NCBI GenBank assembly: GCA_037833965.1
Contig: AP031356.1
Span: forward strand, 21,412,501 to 21,476,500
Reading direction: 5' to 3'
DNA: 64,000 bases
Source of the DNA: Marchantia polymorpha subsp. ruderalis
Lineage: Eukaryota > Streptophyta > Marchantiopsida > Marchantiales > Marchantiaceae
Shown here: positions 43,923-56,752 of the stretch, piece after piece
Numbering within the stretch: position 1 is the stretch's first letter
Layout of the letters: each line of letters begins with the position of its first letter
Translations under genes and position numbers: made by a program
Notes under the pieces: model-generated
What the model saw: the letters and a program-made list of their open reading frames with translations, nothing else
Told to the model about the DNA's origin: nothing
Database searches by the model: none

Positions 43923-46900
43923 TTACGGGGCCATTATTTTGCCAATTCTTTGTACAGCATCCATAGGTATCTCCCGTCCTGGTATGTGCACCTTCAAAAG
44001 ACTGGAATACCTGTTATACAAAAAGCGTTCAAAAGTGAGAGAGCATCATTCCCAGCGACGACAAGGTCCAATGGGGGGCACTCTAGCAAACTAACAAAGA
44101 TCTGTTAGACGCATCATTATGTCCGGCCGTCAAGATCCTCTGACGCTTATCATCCCACTTCAAGACTTCAGACATTTGAGAGTAGGAGATAGATTCAAGT
44201 TACTTACTCTGAGAAGGAAAACATGGAATGATGCTCTTGGACAAAGGCAACGAGAGCCTGCAAAAAGGTGCCAATGTAACTATCAGTCAAACGCACAAAT
44301 ACTTCGATAATCTTGAAGAACCTGATTCGGCTCATCAACTGCTATCAACCAGGACATCGAAGGACTAAACAACGTCGTATCTATGTTTCTATCCCACAAA
44401 AAGATGCACTGTCCATTTTCCTCATCTACCGTAAAGCCTAGCAACTTAACAATGTGATGAGAGAGCCACTTGGTTGTTTCTTGTGAGAACCAAATCTACA
44501 AAGATGCTTTACATTATATAGTATATACCTCGAAAGGAAGATTGAGTAGATCATAGTAGGTCCGGACGCGATCCAGTCGTTCAATTACGGAGTTAACACT
44601 ACCTCCAAGTGACGCAAGTGACTGTCATCACGACATTATCAAAATCAGCAACAGAGGAACTTCTGAAATGCAGGTGTCCAATGAATAGAATAAGTTGATC
44701 GTATAGATGGGAAAGGGAAGGACCTGTTGCACAGCTGTGCAGTTTCTGCATATTTGTCGAATTCCGAGCATGTTGACAGCGTTCATTTCATTCAAAGACT
44801 GCAAATATCACACCGTTTAGTTCGCTCGGAGTAAGCAAAAGCATGACTAGTATGTGCACAATCCACGAGTGCCGACTGTTCTTTAGATGAAAACACTGAC
44901 ATGATTTTCAAGACAATCTTTGACACTAGGCAAGAGTTCACATTTGAACCATCCAGTGTGTTCCACTATTCTTGTGTCGAGTAGTACTAAAATGAGCAAT
45001 TTCAGACTTGAATTGTACCTTTATAAAGGTTGCAGCTGCTATGCTACAAATTCCCCCGAATATATAACCGCGCTTGAGAGAGGGCAAGTATGGTGCAATT
45101 TCTTCGTCTCTTCTAGTAATCTGGAAGTCCCAACAGATTGGAAGTCAGAAATATATACGGTGAAGAGCATGTATTTATAACCATGACAAAGATGATGAGC
45201 ATAAATGATCCATATAAGTTTGTATGAACTTCCATCCACATTACTATATGCACCTGAAACCTCCGAACTTACAATTACTTTCAGGTGCACGAAGAACGAC
45301 CACGAGGAATTAGCCGAATTCTTCCGTATTCTACGACCAGAATCAAAACACACAAGATGAAAGGCAGCAAGTTTCGCTCGAATATAACCCTCCGAGCAAC
45401 ATTCTGCACAATGTCGATATTTTGATCCCGTTTATATCACCCACCTGAGTCGTGAAAGCAATTATAAAATCCTCGGGTTCCTCCGCGTCCTGGTCACACA
45501 CGTACACTTTCCCAATACCCTACAACAAGAAGAGAAAAACCGTAAGTTAAATCCGCAAGCAAAAGTTGAATCATATATGCTGAAGTCTTTCAACACATTA
45601 CGACACTCTTCGTGAGGATTGCATTGACCACCTTCAGCTCTGTCCTCCAATAGATCAAGTCTTCCAAGTTTCGATGAGACGACCAGAGCAGAATCAGAAA
45701 ATCGAATATACATACCGCAAGGTGAGAGATAGCTTGCAGTTGCATTTCCACACGCAAAGTGCGAAGACATTCGCTGGAGAGGGCATGGAATTTGTCAGCA
45801 AGGGCACCCAAACCAGCAGTAAGAGCACTGCTTGTGCGTCGATGATGGCGGCGGACTTGATGCTGGTCTTTCCTCCTCCTCTCAGTAAGTCCTCGTGATT
45901 GTTGCTGTCCGAGTCTATCATCACATTTGGTGTACTCTCATAAGTAAAACGGACGACGACTGACTCAAAATATATTGAATGATAAAATATCCAAAGAAAT
46001 CAACCTTCATGATTCCGAACAGAGACACACATAACCGCAACCACTGAAATGAAACAAATAAATCAGCATTTTTCGAAGGTATGACCAGAAGAGTAAAGAC
46101 GGTATCATTAACAAGTATAATCATACTCAGCCACCATCAGTCAGGCTAACTGTGATAAGCCTAGCCCTGATATATCCAAGGGCATCTATGTGAAGGGTAT
46201 GACCACCCCCTAAACATAGAAAAACTTCAACCTCTTGTGACTAAGAGAATCTCTTTTGTGAGGTAAAGAATAGGCAAACATGACTACATATAAAAAGCAA
46301 ACTTACTCTTGGACAGAATCTGAGAGAAAATCCAATGTGTCACTTAAGGCCGCAAGTAAGACAAGTTTTGAATTATCTTTGATAAGTTGTTCCTGCACAT
46401 ACCATCTCCCATTAGCTGTTCACATCTCCATTAAGGGTCAAAAAAAGGAAACACTAGATCCTCGATCCAAAAGAGGAAACCCCGACTGCGGCTTTAAGAT
46501 GGAACAGAAAAAACTCAAATACTTTGATCAGTAAATACTTTGAAGAACCACCTGCTTGATGGGACGCAAGCTGAGTAACAAATTATTCAGTTCCATTTCC
46601 ACTTCAAGACCTTCAGCATCCAACGGACCATCCAGAGAAACCTTCTGGCCCAGTTGACTCAAAAATCCCGCCTCTAAAACAGAGTTGGCAGGCTCTTGCT
46701 TCATCAAACCTGAGACATCAGGCCTCCCAATAACATCTGAACTGAAACTGCCAAGAACGGCCTGCGTAACAGTGAAGAAACGGTTAGATACTGACAGCGG
46801 TGAACAAAGAGTCAATGACAGATTAGCAGGCCATAATTATAAAGCACTGCATGTTATCCGGTGTAAAAAAAGTCTCCAGAAAGCACAGCGCACGGTATGA

Positions 46901-49900
46901 AAACCTTCGTAGGTGAGATTGCATAATAACCACAGTTCTCAGAGTTCTTGTGATGCCTTACAAAATTCATCGGACAACTAAAGGCATTGTAAGAAGTCGA
47001 TGGTTATTCCGCACAATAACCATCCACTTCTTCCAATGGATCTAGTTGTCCGATCAATTCTAGAAGGCATCACAAGAACTCTGAGATATACTACAGCTGC
47101 TTGCTTCATGCCTTACGTAATTCATCGAAGGACTAAAGGCATTGAAAGCAGTGGATGGTTAGTCACGATAAACATTCACTACTTGCAATGCCTTTAGTTC
47201 TCCGATGAAACCTGTAAGGCATCACAAGAACTCAGATATGTTCCAGCTGCTTGCTTCATGACTTATATAATTCATTGGAGAACAAAAGGCATTGAAAGCT
47301 GTTGATGGTTATTCACAATAACCATCCACTACTTGCAATGCCTTCAGTTATCCAATGAAACCTATAAGGCATCACAAGAAATCTGAGATATGTTACAGCT
47401 GCTTGCTTCATGCCTCTGCTATCACTATTTCCCATAAATACTTCAGTTCAAACTTTCTTCCCAAAATAGAGGAATTTAAATAGCAAGGGCAGCAGGCTGG
47501 TATTCTACTTCTCTTTTTTTCAGCCATAAAGCCAAGCAGATTGATGCCAACAACGATTGTGTGAAAAAGGACAGATTAGCATGTCATGTAAAGCACTGCA
47601 TGTTTCAGTACTTCTCTTTCCCTATGATCTCTTAGTACGCTCCATATCACATCCTCAGTTAACCATTCTTTTCACAATCACGACTATAGCTGTAGACAGA
47701 AGAAGTCTATCTAGTATAATCATCCGACCAAACTGCAAAATTGAGAGGTAATGTTACGTTGGGGAAAGTCTAGGGCCATCTTAGGTTTTCATGAGAAGAC
47801 ACATCACTTTGAGTAAGCTTTCATGGAAGAATGTCTCTGCTAAGAGATTAGCGATTCTTATATTTACCTCAGTGTATCCCGCACGACATCGTTCCAGTGT
47901 GCGTTCAAGAAGGGTCTGCACTAGCTCCAATATTTCTCCTGCGTACATAGGCATCGCTTGGGCCCAACCTAAAACCTGCCATTGAAAACCTTTGAGGCCA
48001 TCTAGTACTCGGAAATACATATTTAGTAATGGAACAATCGTAGAGTCCACTGCCTCATCACTAGTTTTCCACCAAAATTCAGAGCTTAAGGTGAAACCAT
48101 CATTTTAAATGTAATGAGGTATACTAAAAAAATCTCAGGTCAACATGACTTACGCAAATCTCTTGTTAACAAGAGATATGGTTACATGATAATCTATTAT
48201 TTGCTTTTCTCAAACATAATATTGTCAGTTTGAAATTTATTGGCTCAGATTTGAGGTATGTCTATCCTCCACTTCGTCTGGTTTTGTAAAAATCACTGTC
48301 GAAGCATGAAATGATCAAACGCTCAGGCATACCTCCTTCACAAGTTCATTTGCTGCTAGAGGGCCCTGTAAAACTGGCCTTCCCTTCTCGACAGTGGGTT
48401 CATACAAAGTTCCTGGATGTGATCTTAAACGGAATGCAGCAGGACCTGTTTGCGAAAAAAATCGAAATAAATAACAATGATTAGGATATAGAAACAAACT
48501 AAAATGCACATCGACAGATTTCATGCACATAGAGAATAGATGAAGATCATTTGTTTACAACATAGTCCACAAATTTTCCTGCTTAGAGTAGAAGAGACAT
48601 TTATTTATAAGAGCAGTTTTTCCAAAGGAGAGAACCTAAACAACTCCTCTTGGATACACAGCTCTACTCAGATAGAAACAAAATATTTTTATGGATGCAT
48701 ATGGTTGACCGAAAATACCATTGGACGTTCATCAATTATTGCATGCAAGGTAAGGGCCACTACGTAGCTCTTATCTCCTCGATAGTGCGAACCAAATTTC
48801 AAAAATAAGGAAAACGAGCACCAAGAACTGAGTACTTACTAGCAAGAGCATCAGCTACCCGTGTTCGATAGTCCACACGCACAATGGGAAGAAACTGGTC
48901 TTTCACAAAATTCTCAATAAAATTTTGTAGCCCGTCATTTCTGCTCAGGAAAAGCCATATATTTTATTATTAAGTATTGAAACGCTGATTGAAAGAGGTT
49001 TTCCAGCGTAAGGAGGAATATGATACAAAAAAGGGTATACCATTGAATAGAGCAAATGTTCCTTTTCGCGAGAGCCGAGTAGATAAAACATATCGGGAAA
49101 AAACTATACATATTCGCAAAAAAATTGGATCGTACCCAAGTTGCAAGTACTTTGGAGGAAGCAATGACATCACTTTATCCGTGTACTGCAAACACCCCAT
49201 GGTAAGTAAAATGGTCGTGTTTTATCGAGTTAACACCAACAAGGCGCATGAGATTAAAAGTATATGACATCTTCAGGACAAGCAAGCAAAGACTGCTCTA
49301 AAAGCCTGTGCGATGCAAGGAAACGTGTATTACAAGTATTATTAAAAAAATTAGAAATCAAATTTTCTGTTTGACATGTAAGCTCTAAGGCTCACTTAGC
49401 CTGTCACGCAAGCCAATTACAAAAGTTGCGGTACCTGAAGGACTGGACGATAAACTGCTGAAGTGAGGTAGATGCCCCTCTCCGGAAGCACCGAGCCTGT
49501 CCCATATCCTTCCTGAGCAGCTGCTGTGATCCGCCTGTTCCTACCACCTTGACTTCCCATGATTTGGTTCATGCGATCATTTCCGGCTATGCAAAACATC
49601 AAGGATCGATAAATAGTGGGTGGATAATAGATAACGTACAGTCTCGGATTCTGCTGCTCTTCCTAGAGCAATTAGACCATACAGTTTTACGACCAAAACA
49701 AAACAACGACATGCAACCACCATCATCACACGCGCCTCGAATAATCTTGGGCTTAAAGAAACTACAACTTATCATATTTGGAACTTAAAGAGGACAGATT
49801 CTTCGATACCTGGTAGAGTAAGGATTGTATCAGTGAACCTAAACGCAAATGAGAGGCCCTCCTCAGACCCTCCTCTCCTGAAATTAATCCGAGCATATTA

Positions 49901-52900
49901 TTAACATAAAATGCCACAACGATAACCTAGAGACAAGGACAAGAAAAAACCAAGTCTCATGCTCACATTGCATCATCCGGGGGCGTTTTGCTCGCTAGCC
50001 TTGCAGTCTGAACAGCTGCATCAGCTGAAGCGGCATCAGGTGTTGCACGCAGAATATCGCATATAAGTTGCTGGCATTCGCTCTGCAATAATTTACAAAC
50101 AGTGTACGAAACATCGTATTTTAGAGAAAAGAAAAATTATATCTATTTCAAAAACCAGAAAAGATATTGAAGAGATTTTCTGGTTATTTTTCAAAATTTT
50201 ACCATGCTCTCAAGTGGCCTAAATTGTCTGAATCCAAAATGTGTTCCAAGTTTCCGTGATTTGTGGAATTACTGCGTAATGAGAGGTTTTAGGCAAATTT
50301 CCTCTAAAAATATCACACCCGAAGGTTGTGGTAGTGGAACAGACAGTGAAGTGTGTTCAAATGAACTATTTCTCCTGTAACAAATGTCTGCTGAACCAGC
50401 GGGACTAGTGTAAGGTTACAAATATAGGGAGAGTACACAGCACAGCATGAATCTAAAACTCAACCCAAAACGTTTGAAAAGATCCTACAACATGTCATGT
50501 CATTTGAAGAGGAAGACCTGGAGAACAGTCAACGCGAACACCAGACTGTATCCTCCTGTAGCCCTGTTGCTGTCCGAATCACCACCCCACTGCATATCGC
50601 CATTGACCTTCTCCGAAAAACTAGCAGCATCTGAAACACTAGCCTTGGCTTCCATTGCCTCCCCAACAACGACATGGTTTTCTGCAGTGTTCAGACAAAA
50701 AGAAACAAGCCCAAATCACTCATCCAGACTGATCAAGCTAAGAAAATTTAGAATGAAAGAATGGATTAGAAAGTTCACATACAACCCAACCGGGTTTTAT
50801 TACCAACTGTTGAAACATACAAGACTGGACAGCCTCAAATAGAGAAAACATAAGAAAATTCACGATAGGATAGCGAGGTTGAAAGTTCGAGGATTCACCT
50901 AATATACGCAATGCCAAAGAAAGAATAGACTGGAGGAGTTCCTGAGCAGCAGTCTGGGCCTTGCTCATTGGACCAACTAGGGGAGTAACGGGTCCAGAAG
51001 TGCCGTTTGCCTTAACCACGATATTCCCATTCTTTGAATCCTTCTGCTTTAGCGCAGGTCCAACAACGCCGTTTGGTTTGGATATGAGGGCAATACCAGC
51101 AGTCACTTTCGAGACTTGATCAACTCGAGGTCTAGACGCCTCAACTGCAGCAGCCCGAGCTTTAATTTCTGCAGTAATAAGCTCATGCAGGGTTGGTCTG
51201 AGCCTCTGACTGTAAGACATGCAGAGGAATAATCAGAATCCGAGAATAAAGGGACCCTCGCGAATCATCAACTCGGTTTGAAAAGAACATATCCATAACA
51301 GAGAAGTCAAAGAGGAATACGAAAAAATAGAAATAGTGAATACAGCAGGATCCATAGTCTTCATTTCAGGCGAGAACGTGTGTACTTCACCTTATGATAG
51401 CACCTGCAGCTGCTATTTTTCCAAGTAAGGCAAGGCACTCAACCATGGTTTGAAGGTACTTGACGGATGCTGTACCATCACTTTTTGTCATGGTCTCCTG
51501 CATATTTATGAATTCAAACGTTATCTATTAGTCAAACGAAGCAGGCGCATCTTGTGTAAATGCTTCAGATATCCATTCTAATCATAACAACTGGACTGTC
51601 ACAGTAGCAATTTAGAAGACTTACAGTAAATTCATTTGGGATAGAATCTGCCAGCCAAGGAGGAAGAACCCTAGTGGGCTTCTTGCCCTCCTTATTTCCA
51701 GACTCATCATGTCCATTTGCAGCAGCTAAGGAGTTCCCATCGACACTTCCTCCATTAGCAACACTCGCATCGTCTTCTCTGCCATCCACGGATGACCTGG
51801 AAAACATTGAATATGCAAGTGGATTTTCAAGTTTTGTAACATACACTTCTTCCGTGCAGATTCATACAAAAAACATTTATATTTTCCTATATGTGAAAAT
51901 GTCGGTAAGTTTTCAATTATTTTGGACAAAAGAATAACCGTTACTTACCCATCCACTGAACCACCTTTCCGAGCCTCTAACACTCGGTCAAGGCCAGCAG
52001 CTTGAAAATCATGTCTCCTCATTGTCCGCGTTCTGCGCGACATAGACAGAAGATTACCCGTCGGTGCAACCGTAGCAGCAGTGATGTTCGATATGTCGTC
52101 ATCTTTATCTGGGATGTCGGTAAGATTGTAGCTGCGGAAAAGAGACCACGTCATAAAATTAGCTTACATTGTTTCCAAGGTTAATCACATATTCTGCTTC
52201 AGTGAAAGTACGCTGCGACGGTCAAACCAATGGCATTACATCGAATATTAAACCCAAAGAATAATGATAAATACAATTTAGGGGTTTCGTATAGATGTCA
52301 TACCTGTATTCACCTTTATTGTATACATGAAGATGCAACTCCTCCATGACCTTAAAAAAAAGGACACCACGAAGCTTCGATAGATCTGCACGCACATCTT
52401 GCAGGGCACCAACCTATCCGAAGATAGTAAACAAAATATTTCCCTATCAGTCACACCCTCGTTATGGAACGACAGACTGAGCGATTTTTGTAATAAAAGC
52501 ATCTAATGTTGCTTTCATAATAGACGCTTGCCAAAACATAGTTGACAATAGTATACTAGATCAGAACCTGTAATAGCATACATCCATGTACACGGTTGGT
52601 GTGATAACGTGTCAAGCGCTAGTAAGCCTACTGTAGTATATAGAAATATCAAGGTATTAAACATTCTTCAAGTGATTCAAGTGAACTGGTGATTGGACCT
52701 GCTTAAGTAGAGCAACACTTTGCTATACTTAAGCAGGTCCAATCACCAGTTCATTTTGAAAACAATTCTGGACTTCTCGAGTGGACCCCAAAACAAGTAG
52801 ATCATACTTCGGAGTTACTGGCGCTTAATTTCCGGTAGTTTATTAAAATAGTAGAAAGTGTCCCATGGTCTTAGCGTCCCCCACATTCGGAAGTTTCTGC

Positions 52901-55562
52901 AACCTTGACAACCATCGATCCCACCGTTCACTGATAACCATGAAAACAGTTTCATGTGGTTTTCGGTGTGGCACTCATACACTTTTAAACAATTTGTTCA
53001 GATCAACTCCATATTTATGTATTATTGTACAATGTCCACCAGTATGCTCAAGCACATAAATACTAATTATAAAATCTTACCAATGTTATTTACAGTGGAT
53101 TTACGTCTTCCTTTTAAGTATAGCTTGAATAATCAAGAGGTACCTTGTCTTTCTTCTTCACATCATCTACAGTGGTGTCCCAGATCTGAGTTCAGCATCA
53201 TGGCTCACACCAACACGTGAAGACAACTGCCCCGTTAGAAGTGCACCAATTCACCGTATCGTTTCATGATATACAGACCGTTTTAGTGTGGTATCAATTT
53301 AGTTCCGAAAAAGTGGTGATACAGATTTTTATAAACCTGGTGTTGGAGATTAGGCAGTTAATAAGAGGAGATCTTTGAATTGAAGACTTCACGATTCGAG
53401 ATATGGTTAATAAGATGTTCTTTTGGAGTAGCCAACATAAAAACTGACTGATGTTCATCTTGTTAGCAGTACTCATTTTAAGACATTGTGACTTGCCGAT
53501 TGTTTCAGGCATCACAACCACTTGCTGAACGTTTATTCAGTGGGTAACATAGAGAGTACGCAAACAAAGTGTTGAGCTTCTTACTGATTGGATACCCTCC
53601 CTCTCCAGCATGCTTATAGACTGAATGTAGAGCTGCACCGCAGCATAATACTTCTTTTCTGCGATCAGCTTCTCAATTTGCGATGGAACCTGTACCACCA
53701 GAAAAAAACTTTGATAAGAAATCATCATCAAGAAGTGCTCAAAGATTTTGCAAATGTAATAAACGGTTATGACTGTGGAAGCCACTAAGTTACAAAAAGT
53801 TTGCTCATTTACTACATCCAGCGAACAAATTGCTGATTCTACCGAGTCTTCCTTTGCGACATTCGGTACTCAGCAGCAGACAAGAAACGGAGGTACAATC
53901 CAAGCAACGAAATGTCAGGGATGTCATAAAAGTTGAATATGTTCCTCACACGGTCGACAAAAGAGATAAGTACCAAGTTTACTTCACCTTGGCAACTCTG
54001 TCAATTTGGTCAAGCAGAGAAATAACATGCCGGAGGGTGACTGAACGACACCACTGCTGATGTAATTGTTTGTGTCGTGCTCCTAGCAAGTTCCTTGCCT
54101 CTCCTAGATTGGTTTTCAATCCGCTGATGCTCGAGGCTGACTCGCTGAACAGGCGCAATATCTGTATGCAGAAGAGTTGCTTAAGTACTTGGCCAAAACA
54201 TGGAGAATTAAAGGCAACGTGTGCAATCCCCTGCTAATCAGATTCTTCATGCAATAGTTGAATCCAAGCACCTACCTGAGAATAATTATGCGTTGCTTTG
54301 TTGAATCCATTGTGATATCCCCGAACCACATCATCTACCAACTCCTCAATTTCATCCCGTTGTTTTTGCAAAGTGCGAACAGCTCCCTCCGGATCTTGTG
54401 ACGTGAGAACTTGGACCACATGCGGAAGTGAATCAAATCGAGCCTGCTTCCAAACCTCATCAATTCCTTCAAGCTCAGCTCTCACGACCTGAAACATGAG
54501 AAATATAAAAAGGAAACCAGTTCGAATCAGAACTAGCAGTTGTATAAAAACGAAATAAAATAATGGTAATTGAGGTAGAAGAAGCATTGTCTATTATGAG
54601 GCATACTGAGAGGAGCAGCATGCCTCATAAGAACTAGGCCAACAAAGGTTACAAGCAACGATGGGCATTAATACAAATACACGCCTCTAACACATTTTAG
54701 TGCCATAACGTTACGACCTTTTATGTAACCAATTTCATGAAAGAATATGGATGCACGAAAGCAAATGACACAAGGTGTAAAACAGTCTCCAGAAAACACA
54801 GCGCACGGTATGAAACGGGGTCATTTAGTACATGTGGAAGAAAATCATCGTAGGTGAGATTGCATAATAACCACAGTTACAGTTCTCAGAGTTCTTCTGG
54901 TGCCTTACAAAATTCATCGGACAACTAAAGGCATTGTAAGCAGTCGATGGTTATTCCGCACAATAACCATCCACTTCTTGCAATGGATTTAGTTGTCCGA
55001 TCAATTCTAGAAGGCATCACAAGAACTCTGAGTTATACTACAGCTGCTTGCTTCATGCCTTACGTAATTCATCGAAGGACTTAAGGCATTGAAAGCAGTG
55101 GATGGTTAGTCACAATAAACATTCACTACTTGCAATGCCTTTAGTTCTCCGATGAAACCTGTAAGGCATCACAAGAACTCTGAAATATGTTACAGCTGCT
55201 TGCTTCATGCCTCTGCTATCACTATTTCCCATGAATACTTCAATTCCAACTTTCTTCCCAAAATAGAGGTATTTAAAATAGCAAGGGCAGCAGGCTGGTA
55301 ATTTACTTTTCTAATCTTCAGCCATGAAGTCAAGCAGATTGATGCCAACAACGATTGTGTGAAAGAGGACATATTTACGAAAGATCTTCCGATTATTATT
55401 CATGCACTCGCAGTGGATGCATTACAAAACTGCGGTGACTGTTAACTGAATGTGAGAACAGGAAGTAGGCCAGCTTTGACCTTCAGCACCAAAAGCAGAT
55501 ATCTAAAGCTGGAAGGCAAGTAAACGTACATCCCAATCCACTGATGACGACGGCTCCGCCAT
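43923..55562 (-). CDS. SEC8: Exocyst complex component SEC8, complete, 26 exons
   Basis: SEC8 is a subunit of the octameric exocyst that tethers secretory vesicles at the plasma membrane. Exons (first to last): 55562-55530, 54488-54276, 54161-53988, 53689-53585, 52413-52304, 52131-51949, 51796-51625, 51497-51391, 51209-50899, 50681-50518, 50082-49967, 49877-49810, 49586-49435, 49185-49136, 48940-48840, 48445-48333, 47975-47868, 46761-46552, 46392-46307, 45914-45716, 45519-45445, 45120-45019, 44798-44724, 44621-44529, 44257-44208, 44010-43923. Every junction is GT-AG and all phases agree, giving 1,085 residues against about 1,053 in Arabidopsis. Hallmarks: ARFDSLPHVVQVLTS and FNKATHNYSQ near the N-terminus, then SVTLRHVISLLDQI, QKYY-like AEKKYYAAVQLYIQS, ENHVVVGE, TVEKGRPVLQGPL, LGWAQAMPMY, LRVEMQLQAI and LLKVHIPGREIP at the end. 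Single intact gene; introns 1 and 17 carry hairpin arrays. Exon edges were read by eye. Confidence 0.95.
46860..47573. repeat. Stem-loop array A (three hairpins) in SEC8 intron 17
   Basis: Three tandem inverted units lie at 46940-47083 (144 bp), 47108-47222 (115 bp) and 47258-47372 (115 bp). Each pairs nearly end to end around a 5-7 base loop, with arms of 54-70 bp and scattered mismatches. Loop-side sequence reads ATGGTTATT/AATAACCAT; the stems share AAGGCATTG and CAATGCCTTTAG. The tail to 47573 is also part of the repeat, since it recurs with array B. A roughly 35-bp direct repeat (AAAGCACTGCATGTT core) brackets the array at 46820-46854 and 47574-47606. This could be a cluster of inverted-repeat microRNA precursors or an array of MITEs. 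Confidence 0.9.
52682..52753. repeat. 34-bp palindrome with one mismatch in a SEC8 intron
   Basis: The arms 52682-52715 and 52720-52753 pair over 34 bases with a single mismatch and a 4-base loop; the first 28 pairs are perfect (starting TGAACTGGTGATTGGACC). It lies in the intron between exons 4 and 5. It is the longest near-perfect palindrome in the window. Confidence 0.95.
54774..55372. repeat. Stem-loop array B (two hairpins) in SEC8 intron 1
   Basis: This is the second copy of the array, with hairpins at 54887-55030 (144 bp) and 55055-55169 (115 bp). They are about 96-98% identical to the first two hairpins of array A, and the left leader and right tail are also shared. The third hairpin of A is missing. 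B has about 25 extra bases in the leader. It is in the same orientation as A, 8 kb away inside the same gene. Confidence 0.9.
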
Positions 55563-56275
55563 GCTGTAGTCGGCAGACACCTAATTCCCAAATTCCTCGC
55601 CACTTCGTATCATTCAATTGTATTTGACTTCAGTCAACTTTATTTACAAAAATCTGCTGTATCAAACGAATCTTCAAATTATGAATATTGATTCTCAAGC
55701 AAGTAGAGCAGAAAAATGCGACGTATCAATGTTGTTCTGGTGAAATTGTGCTCGATGAACTCCCGCCTAAGTTAAAGGAAATACTGATTCCCAGTTAGCT
55801 CTGAATGCGAAACACAATATCCTTCACAAATATCTCACTAGTCATTAAACCCGTCCAAACCCTGCACTCATATCGTCCCATATAGTCCTCTCCTCCATCC
55901 AACTCTGCACTAACCCGAACATTCACCGCCGCAACTTCAAGTCGACAAACGAAGCGTATCAAAAGTATGCACCTGCAACAACGCCGGAGCGGCAAAAGAG
56001 TTCGCAGCGTGCTCCTCAATCCACCAGCTTCTGGTCCTAATCAAGATCCGCCCGTTCCAAATCTCTATCTCAACCACTGACCTCAATCGCCCTGCTTCCC
56101 GGCCTCCTGGCCCGCCCACCCGCTTCCCTCCCTCCCTCTACGCTGTGCTCCCAGAATCATTCGCCCGAGACGATGATCCTGCTCGACAGATCGACAAGGT
56201 CCTCCTCGACCACTACACCACCTCTATCAACACTAGGCCCACAGCGCCACCCCTGCCTCGATTATCCCGTCGACG
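55563..56275. promoter_or_regulatory. Upstream region of SEC8 (possible shared promoter)
   Basis: About 700 bp separate the SEC8 start codon from the next plus-strand ATG-led ORF at 56276. The part near SEC8 is AT-rich; 55900-56275 is pyrimidine-rich. I see no TATA box in a credible place, which is common for housekeeping genes such as exocyst subunits. Confidence 0.35.
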
Positions 56276-56752
56276 ATGGTCCTTCAGATCGATCGCGCCT
56301 GGCTTGCACTTGCACTGCTGCTCCTGCTGCTGCTCCTCCTCCTCCTCGTCCTCCTTCCGACCACGGAGGCAAGAGGTAGACTGACATTCCAATCTCTTCG
56401 TTTGGTCGCCGCTGCCGGAATGATCGAAGGCCCGAGCCTCGAGCTTCTACCTTTCCCGCTGCCTTGCCTTCGCTGGCCTTCGCTTCCCTCGCCTTCCCTT
56501 CCCTTTCCCGTCCCTTCGACTTTGCCTTCGATGATGGATCCAGTCAGGCACGCACCGAGCTGCCGGTCGCTCCGGCCTCCTCTTCCTCTCTGCCGGTTTC
56601 CCACGGATCGTTTGCTTCTCGTGCTCCACCGGAATGACCGGGCCAAGAAAACCGGGCCAAGATCTCTTTTTCTTCTTTGGGAGAATGTGCTTAAATTATC
56701 AAACTACCGATTCGTGTTTCGAAGCAAACTGCGAGCGTTATTTTTTTTCTAA
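56276..56752 (+). CDS. Putative secreted protein, low-complexity ORF
   Basis: A 158-codon ATG-led frame beginning with a long Leu run (MVLQIDRAWLALALLLLLLL) ending near TTEARG, which would act as a signal peptide or anchor. The rest is Pro, Leu, Ser and Arg rich and comes from a pyrimidine-rich DNA stretch that is open in several frames on both strands. I looked for peptide-hormone endings (CLE, PSK, RGF, IDA) and found none. It may be a 5' UTR of something else, or noise. Confidence 0.25.
   Translation: MVLQIDRAWLALALLLLLLLLLLLVLLPTTEARGRLTFQSLRLVAAAGMIEGPSLELLPFPLPCLRWPSLPSPSLPFPVPSTLPSMMDPVRHAPSCRSLRPPLPLCRFPTDRLLLVLHRNDRAKKTGPRSLFLLWENVLKLSNYRFVFRSKLRALFFF

Noticed and set aside
44380-44496. 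An exon-like frame with an acceptor (CTTTGTAG/ATTTGG) inside SEC8
   Set aside because: Exons 24 and 25 on either side join in the correct phase and match SEC8 end to end without it. The peptide has no similarity to SEC8.
56276-56752. Peptide-hormone precursor downstream of the SEC8 promoter
   Set aside because: The Leu-rich start fits a signal peptide, but no CLE, PSK, RGF, IDA or RALF motif follows, and the stretch is pyrimidine-rich low-complexity DNA open in several frames.
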